The notes below the pieces were generated by a model. That model worked only from the letters and a program-made list of their open reading frames with translations. It did not search any database and was not told the DNA's origin. The position numbers and the translations under genes were made by a program. A stretch of DNA of 64,000 nt, from positions 496,001-560,000 of the forward strand of contig OZ245717.1 in assembly GCA_965226945.1 (NCBI GenBank). Reading direction: 5' to 3'. The stretch is from SYLG01 sp965226945. Lineage in GTDB: Bacteria; Planctomycetota; Planctomycetia; Gemmatales; Gemmataceae. This document shows positions 7,808 to 18,272 of this stretch, piece after piece (the stretch's first letter is position 1; every line of letters starts with the position of its first letter).

Positions 7808-10799
7808 TGGATCGTGTCTGGGGCGATATTCCAGGTTCCAGAAGAAGAGGCATTAGTCTTGATGGTGTCGTTTGAAGCCGTGGCCGCAGAGCCGTGAGAG
7901 ATACCGACTCGAACACTCGATCCTGATGAATTGGATCCACCGCCGGGATAGGTGCCCGGCTGGGTGGAGCCACCGCCGTTACTTGCGCCACCTGACCCTG
8001 TTCCCGTTGGAGGCGCTAGAACCACTGCAGTGAACACGATATTGTCGGTCGAATCGATCTTGAGTGATCCGGAGGATGTCGAAGAAAATCCCCATGTACC
8101 CGATGTCGGTACCATCCCCGTGTCGTTCGCCGAGTCCCCGGCATCACCTTCATTGCCACCTGAATTCCCTGATCCCGTCGCTGCCCCATCGAAAACGAGG
8201 TGGTAAGAATCGCCCGCTGTTTCCACTAGATCGGCCACATTGACCGTGGTGGTGCCAAAGGTCTCGGTTAAAGTCGATTGGCCCTGGTCTTCGCTAGTGC
8301 AGAAAACACCATTCTCGTGAGCGGCATACGCCGTCGTTGTGATTGTCAGGCTGTCGCTGCCATCGAGGGTCGCCAAGACGGGTTTACCTTCGGAATCGAA
8401 CGAACCGTCGAGGGTCGAATTACCCGAGTAAACCGACTTGTCGCTTATTGCTGTATCGGTGTGATAAACGATCGATCCATCGTCCCAATTAGCGTTCAAC
8501 GCGACCGAGAGCGTTGAAGTGCCCGTGCCAGAGTAGCTTGAGACATCGCGCACGGTGCCCTTGTCGGCCACCAGATCCCACGAACCGGTCGTGAGCGACG
8601 AGGATTGGACCGCGTCGTTGGAACTGGAACAGATTAACCCAGTCGTAACGCCAACCTTGGCGCCCGTTCCGGTGCCAGAGCCTGCCCCGGTGCCGCCTGT
8701 ACTGCCACCTGGTGAAGAACCTGGGGCCGTGGGGCCAGTGCCCCCACCAGAACCCGAACTACCGCCTGAACCTGAGCCTGAACTTGAACCGCTACCGGTC
8801 GAATCGTCGGTAATCGCTGCCGTAAAACTCAAACTAAATGTCGATTGCACCTGCAACGTGCCACTACTTTCATAGCGGAACGCCATGTTTCCCGATGTCA
8901 ACTTGGTTGTCGTGGAGCCCGAAGTCGATCCTCCGGTACTGCCGCTTCCGCCGCCTGCTGGCTGGTAAGGAGGCGACGTTCCGCCTTGGCTTGAAGTACC
9001 CGTCGTCGTGGTCACGACGAGGTGATAGGTCTCGCTCGACTTGTCGACCAGCGGCGTGCTGTTGGAGATTTTCGTGGAGAAGGTGTTGTTGACCTTGCCG
9101 ACGCCGTCGGCGTCATTGACGGTAATGACCCCGTCCTCCCAGGCCGAGTAAGCGCTGGTCGTGATCGTCGTATCGTCCTGGAAATCGGCGGTCGCCAAGA
9201 TCGGGTTGCCGTTCGCGTCGAACGATCCATCGATCGTTGAGGATCCTTTTGAAGCGCTTTGATCGGTGCTCGACCAACCGGAGTGATAGGTCAGGGAACC
9301 ATCGGTGTAAGTCGCATTGGTCGTTACGGCAATCGTTGAGCTGCCCGAACTGGTGGATTCGTCGGTGGCATGCATCGTGCCCGTATCGGTTACTACATTC
9401 CAGACGCCGTTCGACTTGCCAGAGAAAACGGTCGAATCGCTCGCCGTGAATGTCGATGAGCCCGAAGCGGTGCCGATCTTGGCGTTTTTGTCATCCAAGA
9501 GTTGAGACTGGAAGGTGAAGGTGTCGGAGGTCTGCGTGGCGACGGACCCGCCGCTCTTGCTTTGAAAGGTGATCGAGCCCGAGGCAGGTTTGGCATCGAC
9601 CGTTAGCGATCCTGGGTGGGCTGTATCGAAAACATAGGAACCGGTGCCGTCGGTTTGATCCCAGGTGCCGCTCGGGGCGGAGGATTTCACCGAAAGCGTG
9701 CCGGTGACCTCGGTCGTGCCGTCACTGATCTGGTATTGATCGGTCAGTTCGACCTTGGCTTTGCTCGTGGTGCTTGCCGAGGAGAACGTCATTGTCGTCG
9801 TGCCGACCGGGGTGCTCGTGTGAACGCCGGTCAGGTTGGTCGTCTGGTTGCCTGACGAGGTACCGGTTCCGGCAAAATCATAGAGCCAGGTCAGGTTGTC
9901 CTGACCGGTGATCGTCGTTTGGTTGGTGTTTCCGCCAGGGCCGGGTGTGGTCAATTCGCCGGTGTCGTTGTCGATCGTTTCGGTCCAGTTGCTGGTTTTT
10001 GTGCCCTGGTCGTAGTAGCGGTAGCCATTCTTGGCAGAGTACCCCGAAAGGACCGTGGCGCTGGAACTGGTCGCGACCTTGGTGCCGTCGAACACGGTCG
10101 ATTTGGTTGTGGAATCGGTTCCCGAGCCGTAGTCCCAGCTTCGTGCGTAGAAGTGAGTCGTTGCGGCGGGTGCGGCATCGGCGACAAATTGGCTATGGCG
10201 TGGATCCTGGTCGGGATATGCTGTCGGATTGGGGAAGTTGGCGGTGTTGTCGGTGACGACCCAGTCGTTCAGCCAGGAGGAAGCGCCCGTTTTCACCGAC
10301 TGCGAGGTGCCGGCCTGGGTCGTTGGCGAGGAACTGGTCCAGGTTGTGGTCGTGGTGAAGTTGTCCTCGATCTCGGCACGCGAAGTGAATTGATAGTGAT
10401 CTCCTTCCGTGGTGTCATAAGTTCCAAGCGACTTGTATTTGACCGTTTCGGCCCAGGTGACATTGGTCCATTCGGTCGGCTGGTAATTGAACGAGGACCA
10501 GTCGTAGCCCGTCGGTCCATCTTCATCTTCAAGACCGAAGAAGGTGTAGCCGTCGGCCCCCGCCGTGATCGTTTTCGTGACCGTGGCACTTTGATTCAGG
10601 CTCTGGAAGGTGAACAGGCCGTTGTCTTTGCGCCAGGTTGTGTACTGGATCGTCGCCGTTTCCAACAAGTCGGTGCCGCTCTTGGTGAAACTGCCGACGA
10701 TCGTGACGTCGAGGTAGAACTCGGCCTGACTCTTGGTGCCCGCATGGGTGTAGTGTCGTTCGAAATTGCCGCTGGTGACGGTGATCGTGGGGCCGGAGC

Positions 10800-10925
10800 T
10801 CGTCGTACCTCCGGAAGGAGGAGTCGTTGTGCCCCCTCCGGAAGGGGGATTTGTCGTACCTCCACCGTAAGGAGGTGTCGTCGTGCCTCCTCCGGAAGGT
10901 GGAGAAGTGGTACCACCGCCCGAGG
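10800..10925 (-). repeat. Tandem repeat (27 bp) encoding GGGTTxPPS
   Basis: Four imperfect copies of a CCTCCGGAAGG-type 27-bp unit within the giant gene, coding for a Gly/Thr/Pro linker. A likely site of length variation. Confidence 0.7.
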
Positions 10926-11574
10926 AACCTCCTCCTCCTCCTCCTAAAGGCGTGTAGGTTCCGGAACCCCCAGAGGATCCACCCGACGGTGTCGGATTGA
11001 CGCTGGGCGGAGGCGTCAAGTTGACCGTCGGAGTGGTGGTCGGCGTCACCGGTGAGCTCATGGGGGAATAGGCCGCGCTTGAACCTGCCGGCAATGACGC
11101 GGTGGCAGAAAGGGGTGCCGTGGCGCTCGATGGCGGCGAACCCGTCGTTGGCGCGGTGGGAGTGACCTGGTAAGAACTGGTCGAGGTCGATGGATCGGAG
11201 GAGGTCACCGCGGACGGAAGCGAAGAGCCACCTGCGCTTTGATTCAGATTCGATGCGCCGGATGTCGTGCTCGAGGAAGCCAGATTGGATGCAGAAGCAA
11301 GGGAACCGGCCGGAGAGGCGGAAGTGGTGGAGCCGGCCGCGGGGTTAATGATCGATGGCGTGCCAAAATCGATCCCCTGCGAAGCTGAAGAAAGATTACC
11401 AAGATAGGAAAAAGGGGAATAAAGGATCGAGATCGGCTCGGCGTCGGGAACGAGGCGGTCTTCGAGCTTCTCCAGTTGGAAGGAGGTGTTCGGCTTGGGC
11501 TGGATCGATGGGCGTGCAACGCCACGAAACAAGCGAGTCCAGAAATGCGGAGACGACAAGGCACGACGGGTCAT

Positions 11575-12403
11575 GGGCGACCTCTTTCGGGAAAGGAGAA
11601 AAAAAGATTGCGCCGAGAACGCCCCTGAATGGATTGGGCCATGGGGACTTCAAAAAATGTAATGAGGGTTGTCACGGATAGCCAAGAAAAATCCGGAAAA
11701 TTCGTGGGAAGAAATTCTCAAGCGGCGAATATGCATCGGCAAGCATCCGCGGAAAACATCATCGAAACGCTGTAAAAACCGCAGGAATTGCCGCGCAATC
11801 AGACTGCTTTATTTCGGATCACTGAACTCCGCAATGATCCCTTCTCGAATGAATCTGACCGCAAAAAGAAGCGATCAGCTGGAGACATGATGCCGTAGTC
11901 AGTGAGTTGGCGACAACCACCAAACTCCCGATAGGGCCAGCAAAAAAACAAAAATCGAATTCTTCCTGGATTGCGCGAAAGAAATCGATTCCTTGAGGGT
12001 ACTCAGTTGGTGGCAAATTAGCAATTCACCCACGATCCGCCGCATCAAAAGCGGCGTGGTACGATATTCCGATGATCAAGACGACCCATCTGGTGCTGCG
12101 CGCAGCGGATGCGTGGAAGTCGATTCAATGTTCATACTTCCCTGCGGCGAAATCGTCGTCCATGGATTAGGCACAAAAGTTATCTGCCAAGGCGCGTCGC
12201 CACAGATGGTGCCGAATTCCTGGACGCCTTATTCATCGTCGCACGAATTCCCGAAAAATAGAAGCGGTAGGCAAGCTTCTTAGGAGAGGTGACCGTTGCC
12301 TGATCCTGGCCGCGACTTGCGACACGCACCAAACCGGTGAAAATAGGAAACGGCCGCCCCCTCGATTCCGAGGGAACGGCCGTTGTTCTGGAGCATAGCG
12401 AAA
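11575..12403. other. Gene-free region upstream of the giant gene
   Basis: About 830 bases between the start of the giant gene (minus strand) and the end of the M16 peptidase gene (minus strand). It must contain the promoter and 5' leader of the giant gene and it contains the M16 operon terminator, but I could not identify a convincing -35/-10 pair or any coding frame with family features. Confidence 0.5.
12349..12385 (-). terminator. Hairpin after the M16 peptidase pair
   Basis: AACGGCCGCCCCCTCG pairs with CGAGGGAACGGCCGTT (two-base bulge). On the minus strand it is followed by TTTCCTATTTTC, so it fits an intrinsic terminator about 20 bases after the stop at 12404. Confidence 0.6.
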
Positions 12404-13690
12404 TTACAGCTTCGACTTTTCCCGCGGCTTCGCCGCGGAAAACGGATTGATCAGCTTCTTTTCCGGCCCGTGCGCGACGATCGTCGGGTGCATGCACGGA
12501 TAGCGGTCAATGAGCTGCTTGAGTGCATGCTGATTGACCTTCTTGTAGTTGTTGATCTCTTCGTCAAGTGAGCGGTAGTGCTTCAGGTAGGTCCAGTCGT
12601 TGCCGATCGACATCATCCGGTTCATCGGTTTTTCGCTGGCGCGCACCAGACGAGCAAGCGCCTTGTTGCGGGCCTGGTTGAGCTCGTCATCGGAAATTCC
12701 CTTGGCGTGCAACTCGGCGAGGATCTCCTTCACCTTGGCCAGGTTCGATTCCGTGTTGCCCGGATTGCAGACAAAAGAGACATAAAATGCGCCCGTTCCG
12801 TCGTACTCCTGGTACGAACAATCGGCGCTTTCGGCGTCGGCCGAATCGACCAAGCCCCAGTGCAGGCGGCTGTTGCCCGAATCGCCCACGACCATGGCAA
12901 GCAGGTTGGCGGCATAACGCAAGTGATGTGCGGCCGGCGGGCCGGGATTGACGAGCGCAACATACTCCTGCTGCACCGAGTCGCGCGCTTCCACGAGGAA
13001 TTCGCCCGTGCCCGTCGTCTGGCGAATCTCGGTGCGGCGGGCCACCCCTTCGTTCCAGTCGCGGCAGATATTCTCGACCTGGCCGCGGTAGCTGTTCCAG
13101 TCGAAATTGCCTGCGGCGGCGATCGTGATATTCCCGGCGACATAGCGCTTGTGATAGTAGTCGCGCATCTGGTCGGCCGTCATCGCATGGATTGATTCCT
13201 TCGAACCAAGCACCGAATGAGCCAGCGGATGCGAACCGAAAAACTTCGTGCGCGCCGTGTCGAATAACTTCCAGGCCGGTTGATCCTCGTACATCTCGAT
13301 TTCCTCGAGGATCACTTTCTTTTCCATATCGAAATCGGCCGTGCGCAAAGCCGGGCTCAGAATGTCGCCCAAGAGTTCAAGCAAGCGCGGCAGATATTCG
13401 GGCAATACCGCTCCGTAATAAGCGGTATTTTCCTCGCTGGTATAGGCATTGCTAGACGCGCCGATCCGGTCGAGCTCGCGGTTGACCTCCAATGAATCGC
13501 GCGTCTCCGACCCTTTGAACACCATGTGTTCAAGAAAGTGACTGACGCCCGATTCTTCGGGCTGTTCATCGCGCGAACCGGTGCGGACAAAGATCCCGAC
13601 GGCAACCGACTGAGAGGCAGGGTTCATTTCCCCGACGATTTGCAAGCCGTTTTCCAGTTCATCTTGCTCGAAATGCATGAAGGAGCTCAC
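12404..13690 (-). CDS. M16-family zinc peptidase, catalytic partner
   Basis: A 428-residue pitrilysin/processing-peptidase-like protein. The zinc motif HFLEH (HxxEH) is present near residue 46 (GVSHFLEHMVFKG), with the distal Glu region EEIEMYEDQPAW about 75 residues later, so this subunit can be catalytic. No signal peptide is evident. Its ATG overlaps the stop of the upstream M16 gene by four bases (13687-13690), so both are made together. M16 proteins of this size act as heterodimers of an active and an inactive subunit, degrading or trimming peptides. The gene is the last of a GNAT-M16-M16 minus-strand group and is followed by a hairpin at 12,349-12,385. Confidence 0.92.
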   Translation of the reverse strand: MSSFMHFEQDELENGLQIVGEMNPASQSVAVGIFVRTGSRDEQPEESGVSHFLEHMVFKGSETRDSLEVNRELDRIGASSNAYTSEENTAYYGAVLPEYLPRLLELLGDILSPALRTADFDMEKKVILEEIEMYEDQPAWKLFDTARTKFFGSHPLAHSVLGSKESIHAMTADQMRDYYHKRYVAGNITIAAAGNFDWNSYRGQVENICRDWNEGVARRTEIRQTTGTGEFLVEARDSVQQEYVALVNPGPPAAHHLRYAANLLAMVVGDSGNSRLHWGLVDSADAESADCSYQEYDGTGAFYVSFVCNPGNTESNLAKVKEILAELHAKGISDDELNQARNKALARLVRASEKPMNRMMSIGNDWTYLKHYRSLDEEINNYKKVNQHALKQLIDRYPCMHPTIVAHGPEKKLINPFSAAKPREKSKL

Positions 13691-15315
13691 TTTTTCAATT
13701 TGTTGCTGGGAACTTTTTTCTCTGCCTTTTTCGTGGTCTTGCTTGCGCTTGGCGCCGCGCCTTTGGCCGAACTGCTCTTAACCGTCTTCGTCGCGGTTGT
13801 TTTCTTTTCCGCGGGCGGTTTTTCCGAAGCTTTGGCCGGCGACTTCATCGCGGCCTTGCTTGCCGCAGGCGCTGAGGCTTTGGTTGCCGCAGGCGCTGAG
13901 GCTTTGGTTGCAGGCGCTGAGGCCTTGCTTGACGCCGGCGCTGAGGCCTTGGCCGTTACCGCCGGGGCTTTCGCCGCGACCTTGGAATCTCCCTTGGCCT
14001 TGGCTGGCTCGGCCGCTTCTTTTTTCCCCTTGGCGGCCGGTTCCGCCGCTTTCTCTGCTGCCTTTTCCGCGGGCTTTTTCACCGCGGGTTTGGCGTTGGG
14101 GTCGGGGCCAATCGTCACCTGGGTCAATTCGCCCGGGATGCTCTTCGCCAGAAATTCGAGGATCGATTTGGGAGTCAGCGCGGCGACCGCCCCTTCAATC
14201 TCTTCCAGCGGCCGGATGCGGCCGAGGTAAAACCAGTCGCTCGCCATCGAACTGGAGCGGGCGGCCGAACTATCCTCTTGCATCAACAGCGATGTCTTGA
14301 GGCCGACCTTCACGCGTTCGACTTCTTCCTTGGTGATCCCATCCTTGAGGCGGCGAATCTCTTTTTTCACCGCTTCCATGGTCAGGTGGGCGCGATCGTT
14401 GGTCGTCCCCGCATAGCAGAAAATCGCCCCGCGATCGATCAGGGGAACGTAGCTCGCCCAGACGGCATAGCAAAGCCCCTGCTTCTCGCGGACCTCGGTG
14501 AACAGGCGCGAACTCATGCCCCCCGACAAAACCTGCACCGCCCCTTGGGCCTGGTAGTAGTCGCCATGAGAAGGCGACACGCTGTTCCAGGCCAGGGCGA
14601 TCTGAGTTTGCTGGGTGTCCTTGGCCAGGTGAGTCACCGTCGGCCCAGACTTCGTGGGCTTGATCAGGTGTTCCTTGCCCGGAGCCCAATCGCCAAAATA
14701 CTTTTCCGCCAGATCGCGCACCTTGTCGGCCTCGATCAAGCCGGCGACCGAGAGAATGCTTCCCTTGGCATGGCCGAATTTCTCCCAGTGCGCCTTGAGC
14801 GAGGCGTGGGTGATCCCCTTGATCCCTTCTTCGCTGCCGTAGCGATTGTTCGAATAGGGGTGGGGGAAATGATGGCGGCGCAGTTCCACCAGCGCCTGAC
14901 CGCGCGGGTCGTCATCAAGACCGAGCAGTTCTTGCAAGGCGAGCGCCTTCGCCGCCGAGAGTTCGGCGGAGGGAAGCTTCGGATGCAACACAATGTCTCT
15001 CATGAACGAGAGAATCTCGGGGAGCTTATCCGCCAGGCCGGTCGCGCCGATGCGAAGATGATGCGGTCCGACACTGCAGTTCAAATCGATGCCAAGCCGG
15101 TCGAGAGCCTGGGCAAAGGCACGGCTATCGAGCTTGCCCGCGCCGCGCTGCAGCATTTCGCAAAGGACGTTGCCAATGCCTTCCTCCCCCTTGGCCTCGT
15201 GGATGAAACCGGCGGGGATGAGGAGATTGATCGCCACGGATCGAACATGGCCCATCGGCTGGGCGAGGACGGCCAGCCCGTTGCGAAGGGCTACATGTTC
15301 AGCTTTGGGTACCAC
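13687..15315 (-). CDS. M16-family peptidase-like protein, non-catalytic partner with Ala/Lys-rich tail
   Basis: 542 residues starting at GTG 15315. Residues 1-410 have the M16 fold pattern (GFIHEAKGEEGIGNVLCEML near residue 33), but the HxxEH zinc motif is replaced by NVLCE, so this subunit should not bind zinc. The C-terminal M16 half has the substrate-binding segment SGGMSSRLFTEVREKQGLCY near residue 265, which is usual in inactive partners. Residues 410-542 form a low-complexity Ala/Lys/Ser/Pro tail (KASAPA repeats), basic and probably disordered. The pair resembles alpha/beta processing peptidases. Coupled by ATGA to the catalytic subunit; the GNAT gene lies 27 bases upstream. Confidence 0.88.
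   Translation of the reverse strand: MVPKAEHVALRNGLAVLAQPMGHVRSVAINLLIPAGFIHEAKGEEGIGNVLCEMLQRGAGKLDSRAFAQALDRLGIDLNCSVGPHHLRIGATGLADKLPEILSFMRDIVLHPKLPSAELSAAKALALQELLGLDDDPRGQALVELRRHHFPHPYSNNRYGSEEGIKGITHASLKAHWEKFGHAKGSILSVAGLIEADKVRDLAEKYFGDWAPGKEHLIKPTKSGPTVTHLAKDTQQTQIALAWNSVSPSHGDYYQAQGAVQVLSGGMSSRLFTEVREKQGLCYAVWASYVPLIDRGAIFCYAGTTNDRAHLTMEAVKKEIRRLKDGITKEEVERVKVGLKTSLLMQEDSSAARSSSMASDWFYLGRIRPLEEIEGAVAALTPKSILEFLAKSIPGELTQVTIGPDPNAKPAVKKPAEKAAEKAAEPAAKGKKEAAEPAKAKGDSKVAAKAPAVTAKASAPASSKASAPATKASAPAATKASAPAASKAAMKSPAKASEKPPAEKKTTATKTVKSSSAKGAAPSASKTTKKAEKKVPSNKLKK
13861..13953 (-). repeat. Tandem repeat (24-bp unit) in the M16 tail
   Basis: Three 24-bp and one 21-bp copies of a GCCGCAGGCGCTGAGGCTTT-like unit (plus strand), coding for the ATKASAPA repeats. 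Confidence 0.8.
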
Positions 15316-15342
15316 CTTGACGGCTCTCTTTCTGGGAAATAA

Positions 15343-16047
15343 TCATCGGGTGGATCCGTCGGATCCGCCAGCCGGAGATACGGGATACGCCGGAATGGAA
15401 ATCGTGTGGGTGTTTTCTCTGGCTTCGCGGGTTTCCCCCGGAAGGGGAACGACTGGCTTCCAAACTTCGCTGACACGGACGAAGCCGAAACGCTGATACA
15501 GCGCCAAGGCGGCGGCGTTGTCCGCGGTGACTTCAAGCCCGACCATGCCCAAACCCCATTTTTGCACGGTCGAGAGAGCCCTGGCCAACAGGTAATTGCC
15601 AAGGCGCAAGCGGCGGTAGTTGGGAACGATGCCAATATTCTGGATGTTGACCTTGCCGTCGGGGCAACCCATGACCTGGATGCAGCCGACCGGATCGTTG
15701 CGATCGCGGATGAGCAAGGTGGCCGAAGGCCAGAAGTAACCGTTCTGCGCGACCACGCGGGCCAGTTCCTGGCAGCCTTCCCAGGTGCGGAAACTGGGTA
15801 TGATCTGAGCGTCCGGAGAATCGACAAAGGAACGGTAGAGCACCGTCGCGAAATCTTCGCAGTCGCTCCACTTCCAGTTGCTGCATTGAAACCCAGGCGG
15901 CAGGGAGGGCCATTTCGTGAGGGCGGCCTTTCGCAAATCCATTTCCATGCGGTAGCGGCACAAGGAGGAGTCAGGCGGGCATGAACCAAATAGCTGGTCC
16001 GCATCCATTTCCTGCCACGACAATGGCTGCCGAGATAAATGTGCCAT
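15343..16047 (-). CDS. GNAT-family N-acetyltransferase
   Basis: About 234 residues from ATG 16047 (ATG 16089 is an alternative; a longer frame to 16365 would overlap the acs coding region and is unlikely). The C-terminal half carries the acetyl-CoA binding segment IGIVPNYRRLRLGNYLLARAL, followed by EVTADNAAALALYQRFGFVRV, the usual end of the fold. The N-terminal half (DCEDFATVLYRSFVDSPDA) may be a degenerate second GNAT-like domain or substrate region. The substrate is unknown. The gene lies 27 bases upstream of the M16 pair on the same strand and is divergent from acs. Confidence 0.85.
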   Translation of the reverse strand: MAHLSRQPLSWQEMDADQLFGSCPPDSSLCRYRMEMDLRKAALTKWPSLPPGFQCSNWKWSDCEDFATVLYRSFVDSPDAQIIPSFRTWEGCQELARVVAQNGYFWPSATLLIRDRNDPVGCIQVMGCPDGKVNIQNIGIVPNYRRLRLGNYLLARALSTVQKWGLGMVGLEVTADNAAALALYQRFGFVRVSEVWKPVVPLPGETREARENTHTISIPAYPVSPAGGSDGSTR

Positions 16048-16255
16048 GGGCAAAAAATCTCTTTTGGTCTTTTTTATTTCCTTTCCCATAATGTTCAATC
16101 CGCCGCGTGCCGTTCCGAGCCGAAAATCCGCCTCTTGGCAAGGGGCACGCGTCTTGAAAGCCCCCGAGCAGACTTTATCGTGATCTTTTGGGCCCCTTAT
16201 GGCTTCTCCCTCGCTGAATTCTCGCGATTTTTCCTGGTCCAAACGAGCTCGATGA

Positions 16256-18208
16256 ATGTCCAGCAACTCTCCCATTATGAGCGTCCTCCGTGAAACCCGG
16301 GTCTTCCCTCCCCCCGAGGAATTTAGCCGGGCCGCCCATGTCGGCACCGCCGAAGCGCGGCGCAAGCTTTACGATGCGGCCAAGGACGACCTTGAGGGGT
16401 TTTGGGCCGAACAGGCAAAAAGTCTTCACTGGTTCAGAACCTGGCACACCACGCTCGAATGGACGCCGCCCCATTGCAAATGGTTCACCGGCGGCCTGAT
16501 CAATGCCTCGTACAACTGCCTCGACCGGCATTTGACCGGCGGCACCAAAAATAAGGCCGCGCTCATCTGGGAAGGAGAACCGGGAGACACCCGCACCCTT
16601 ACCTACCAGATGCTGCACCGCGAAGTCTGCCGCTTCGCCAACGACCTCAAACTGATTGGCATCAACAAGGGGGACCGGGTCACCATCTACATGCCCCTCG
16701 TGCCCGAGTTGGTGATCGCCATGCTCGCCTGCGCCCGCATCGGCGCGATCCATAACGTCATTTTCGGCGGCTTTAGCTCAGAAGCGGTGGCCGATCGCAA
16801 CAACGACGCCAAGGCCCGTCTGGTCATCACCGCCGATGGCGGATGGCGCCGGGGCAAGATGGTGCCCCTCAAGGACAATGTCGATGCGGCGATGGAAAAA
16901 TCGCCCACGGTCGAAAAGGTGATCGTCTTCAAGCGCACCGGCCAACCGGTCAAAATGATTCCCGGCCGCGACATCTGGTGGCACGACCTGACCACAGGCA
17001 TGGGCAGCGACTGTCCCGCCGAACCCCTCGACAGCGAACATCCGCTGTTCATCCTCTACACCAGCGGCTCGACCGGCAAACCCAAGGGGATTCTCCACAC
17101 GACCGCGGGTTATATCCTTGGGGCCGCATTCACGCACAAGCTGGTCTTCGATATCAAACCTGACGATGTTTACTGGTGCACCGCCGACGCGGGCTGGATC
17201 ACCGGGCACACCTACCTCGTCTATGGTCCCTTGACCAACGGTTCGACCATCGTCATGTACGAGGGGGCTCCCAATCATCCGGCCGAAGACCGCTTCTGGG
17301 AGATCATCGCCAAGTACGGAGTGACGGTGTTTTACACCGCTCCCACCGCCATCCGCGCCTTCATGAAATGGGGCGACCGCTTTCCCCAAAAGCACAACCT
17401 CACCAGCTTGCGGCTGCTTGGCTCGGTCGGCGAACCGATCAATCCCGAAGCCTGGATCTGGTATCACGAAGTGATCGGCGGCGGCCGCTGCCCGATCGTC
17501 GATACCTGGTGGCAAACGGAAACCGGCTCGATCATGATCGCCCCGCTGCCCGGCGCGGTGCCGACCAAACCCGGATCGGCCACCCTGCCCTTGCCCGGGA
17601 TCATCACCGAAATCGTCGACAGGTCGGGCAAACCGGTCAAGGAAAATGAAGGGGGTTTTCTGGTCATCAAGAAGCCCTGGCCCTCGATGCTGCGCACCCT
17701 CTGGAACGACGACGCGCGTTACCGCCAGGCCTACTGGGAGCAGATCCCCGGCGCCTTCTTCACCGCCGATGGCGCCCGCCAGGACCAGGATGGCTACCTC
17801 TGGATCATGGGCCGCGTCGATGACGTGCTCAATGTGTCGGGCCACCGCCTGAGCACGATGGAAGTCGAGTCGGCGCTGGTGCAGCACCCTTCCGTCGCCG
17901 AAGCCGCGGTCGTCGGCCGACCCGATGAAATCAAGGGGGAGGGAATCGCCTGCTTCGTCACGCTCAAGGCCGGCAAAGCGCCAAGCGATGCGCTCAAGGC
18001 GGAGCTACGCGACTTCGTTTCCAAGGCGATCGGAGCGCTGGCGCGCCCCGATGAAATTCGTTTCACCGATGGCCTTCCCAAAACTCGCAGCGGCAAGATC
18101 ATGCGCCGGCTGTTGCGCGATATCGCCGGGGGCAAAGCAACCACGGGCGATACCACGACGCTCGAAGACCTGAGCGTGCTCGCCAGTTTGCGCGCCGACG
18201 AGGAGTGA
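16256..18208 (+). CDS. acs: Acetyl-CoA synthetase (acetate--CoA ligase)
   Basis: A 650-residue AMP-forming enzyme making acetyl-CoA from acetate, ATP and CoA. The order of motifs is complete: N-terminal WFTGGLINASYNCLDRHL, the ATP loop YTSGSTGKPKGILHT (about residue 267), CTADAGWITGHTYLVYGPL, the WWQTETGS motif (about 419) and the C-terminal lid LPKTRSGKIMRRLLR (about 605) with the lysine that is normally acetylated to switch the enzyme off. The length matches the family. ATG 16277 is an alternative start. It stands alone on the plus strand, divergent from the GNAT gene, which raises the possibility that the neighbouring acetyltransferase regulates it, though this is only positional. Confidence 0.97.
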   Translation: MSSNSPIMSVLRETRVFPPPEEFSRAAHVGTAEARRKLYDAAKDDLEGFWAEQAKSLHWFRTWHTTLEWTPPHCKWFTGGLINASYNCLDRHLTGGTKNKAALIWEGEPGDTRTLTYQMLHREVCRFANDLKLIGINKGDRVTIYMPLVPELVIAMLACARIGAIHNVIFGGFSSEAVADRNNDAKARLVITADGGWRRGKMVPLKDNVDAAMEKSPTVEKVIVFKRTGQPVKMIPGRDIWWHDLTTGMGSDCPAEPLDSEHPLFILYTSGSTGKPKGILHTTAGYILGAAFTHKLVFDIKPDDVYWCTADAGWITGHTYLVYGPLTNGSTIVMYEGAPNHPAEDRFWEIIAKYGVTVFYTAPTAIRAFMKWGDRFPQKHNLTSLRLLGSVGEPINPEAWIWYHEVIGGGRCPIVDTWWQTETGSIMIAPLPGAVPTKPGSATLPLPGIITEIVDRSGKPVKENEGGFLVIKKPWPSMLRTLWNDDARYRQAYWEQIPGAFFTADGARQDQDGYLWIMGRVDDVLNVSGHRLSTMEVESALVQHPSVAEAAVVGRPDEIKGEGIACFVTLKAGKAPSDALKAELRDFVSKAIGALARPDEIRFTDGLPKTRSGKIMRRLLRDIAGGKATTGDTTTLEDLSVLASLRADEE

Positions 18209-18272
18209 TTTCCAGGGCAGCCGAGGCTGCCAAAGCGGTTTCAGCGGGTTGGAAAAACGACAAAAGGCAGCG

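Larger units (their letters stand above)
7786..11574 (-). pseudogene. Giant Ser/Thr/Gly repeat surface protein, N-terminal half (interrupted by IS1380)
   Basis: Starts at ATG 11574 behind GAAAGAGGTCGCCC. Residues 1-45 are basic, then FQLEKLEDRLVPDAEP, the N-terminal motif of many large exported planctomycete proteins. Residues 50-270 are Ser/Thr/Ala/Pro-rich, including four 9-residue repeats of GGGTTTPPS type. From about residue 270 come tandem modules of roughly 200 residues, each with SGTWDLVADKGT-like, DDGSIVYHTDTA-like, STLDGSFDSEGKPVLATL-like and SYHLVFDG-like blocks separated by Gly/Ser linkers. The last five residues (LVLKQA) are read from IS DNA before a stop at 7786-7788. Without the IS the frame continues into 5937 and below. 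Probable role: exported filamentous stalk of a toxin-delivery or adhesion protein. Confidence 0.75.

Noticed and set aside
9919..10947. A 342-residue plus-strand open frame inside the giant gene
   Set aside because: It is antisense to the repeat region, is Gly/Arg/Val-rich, and has no family motif or ribosome binding site.
16048..16365. N-terminal extension of the GNAT gene to 16365
   Set aside because: It would overlap the start of acs on the other strand, and the extra sequence has no GNAT features.
16778..17887. A 369-residue minus-strand frame inside acs
   Set aside because: Antisense shadow of a high-GC gene; sequence is His/Gly/Asp-rich and shows no family.
18216..18231. Hairpin GGCAGCCGAGGCTGCC between acs and tyrA as terminator
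   Set aside because: Only a six-base stem and no T-run on either strand; too weak to list.
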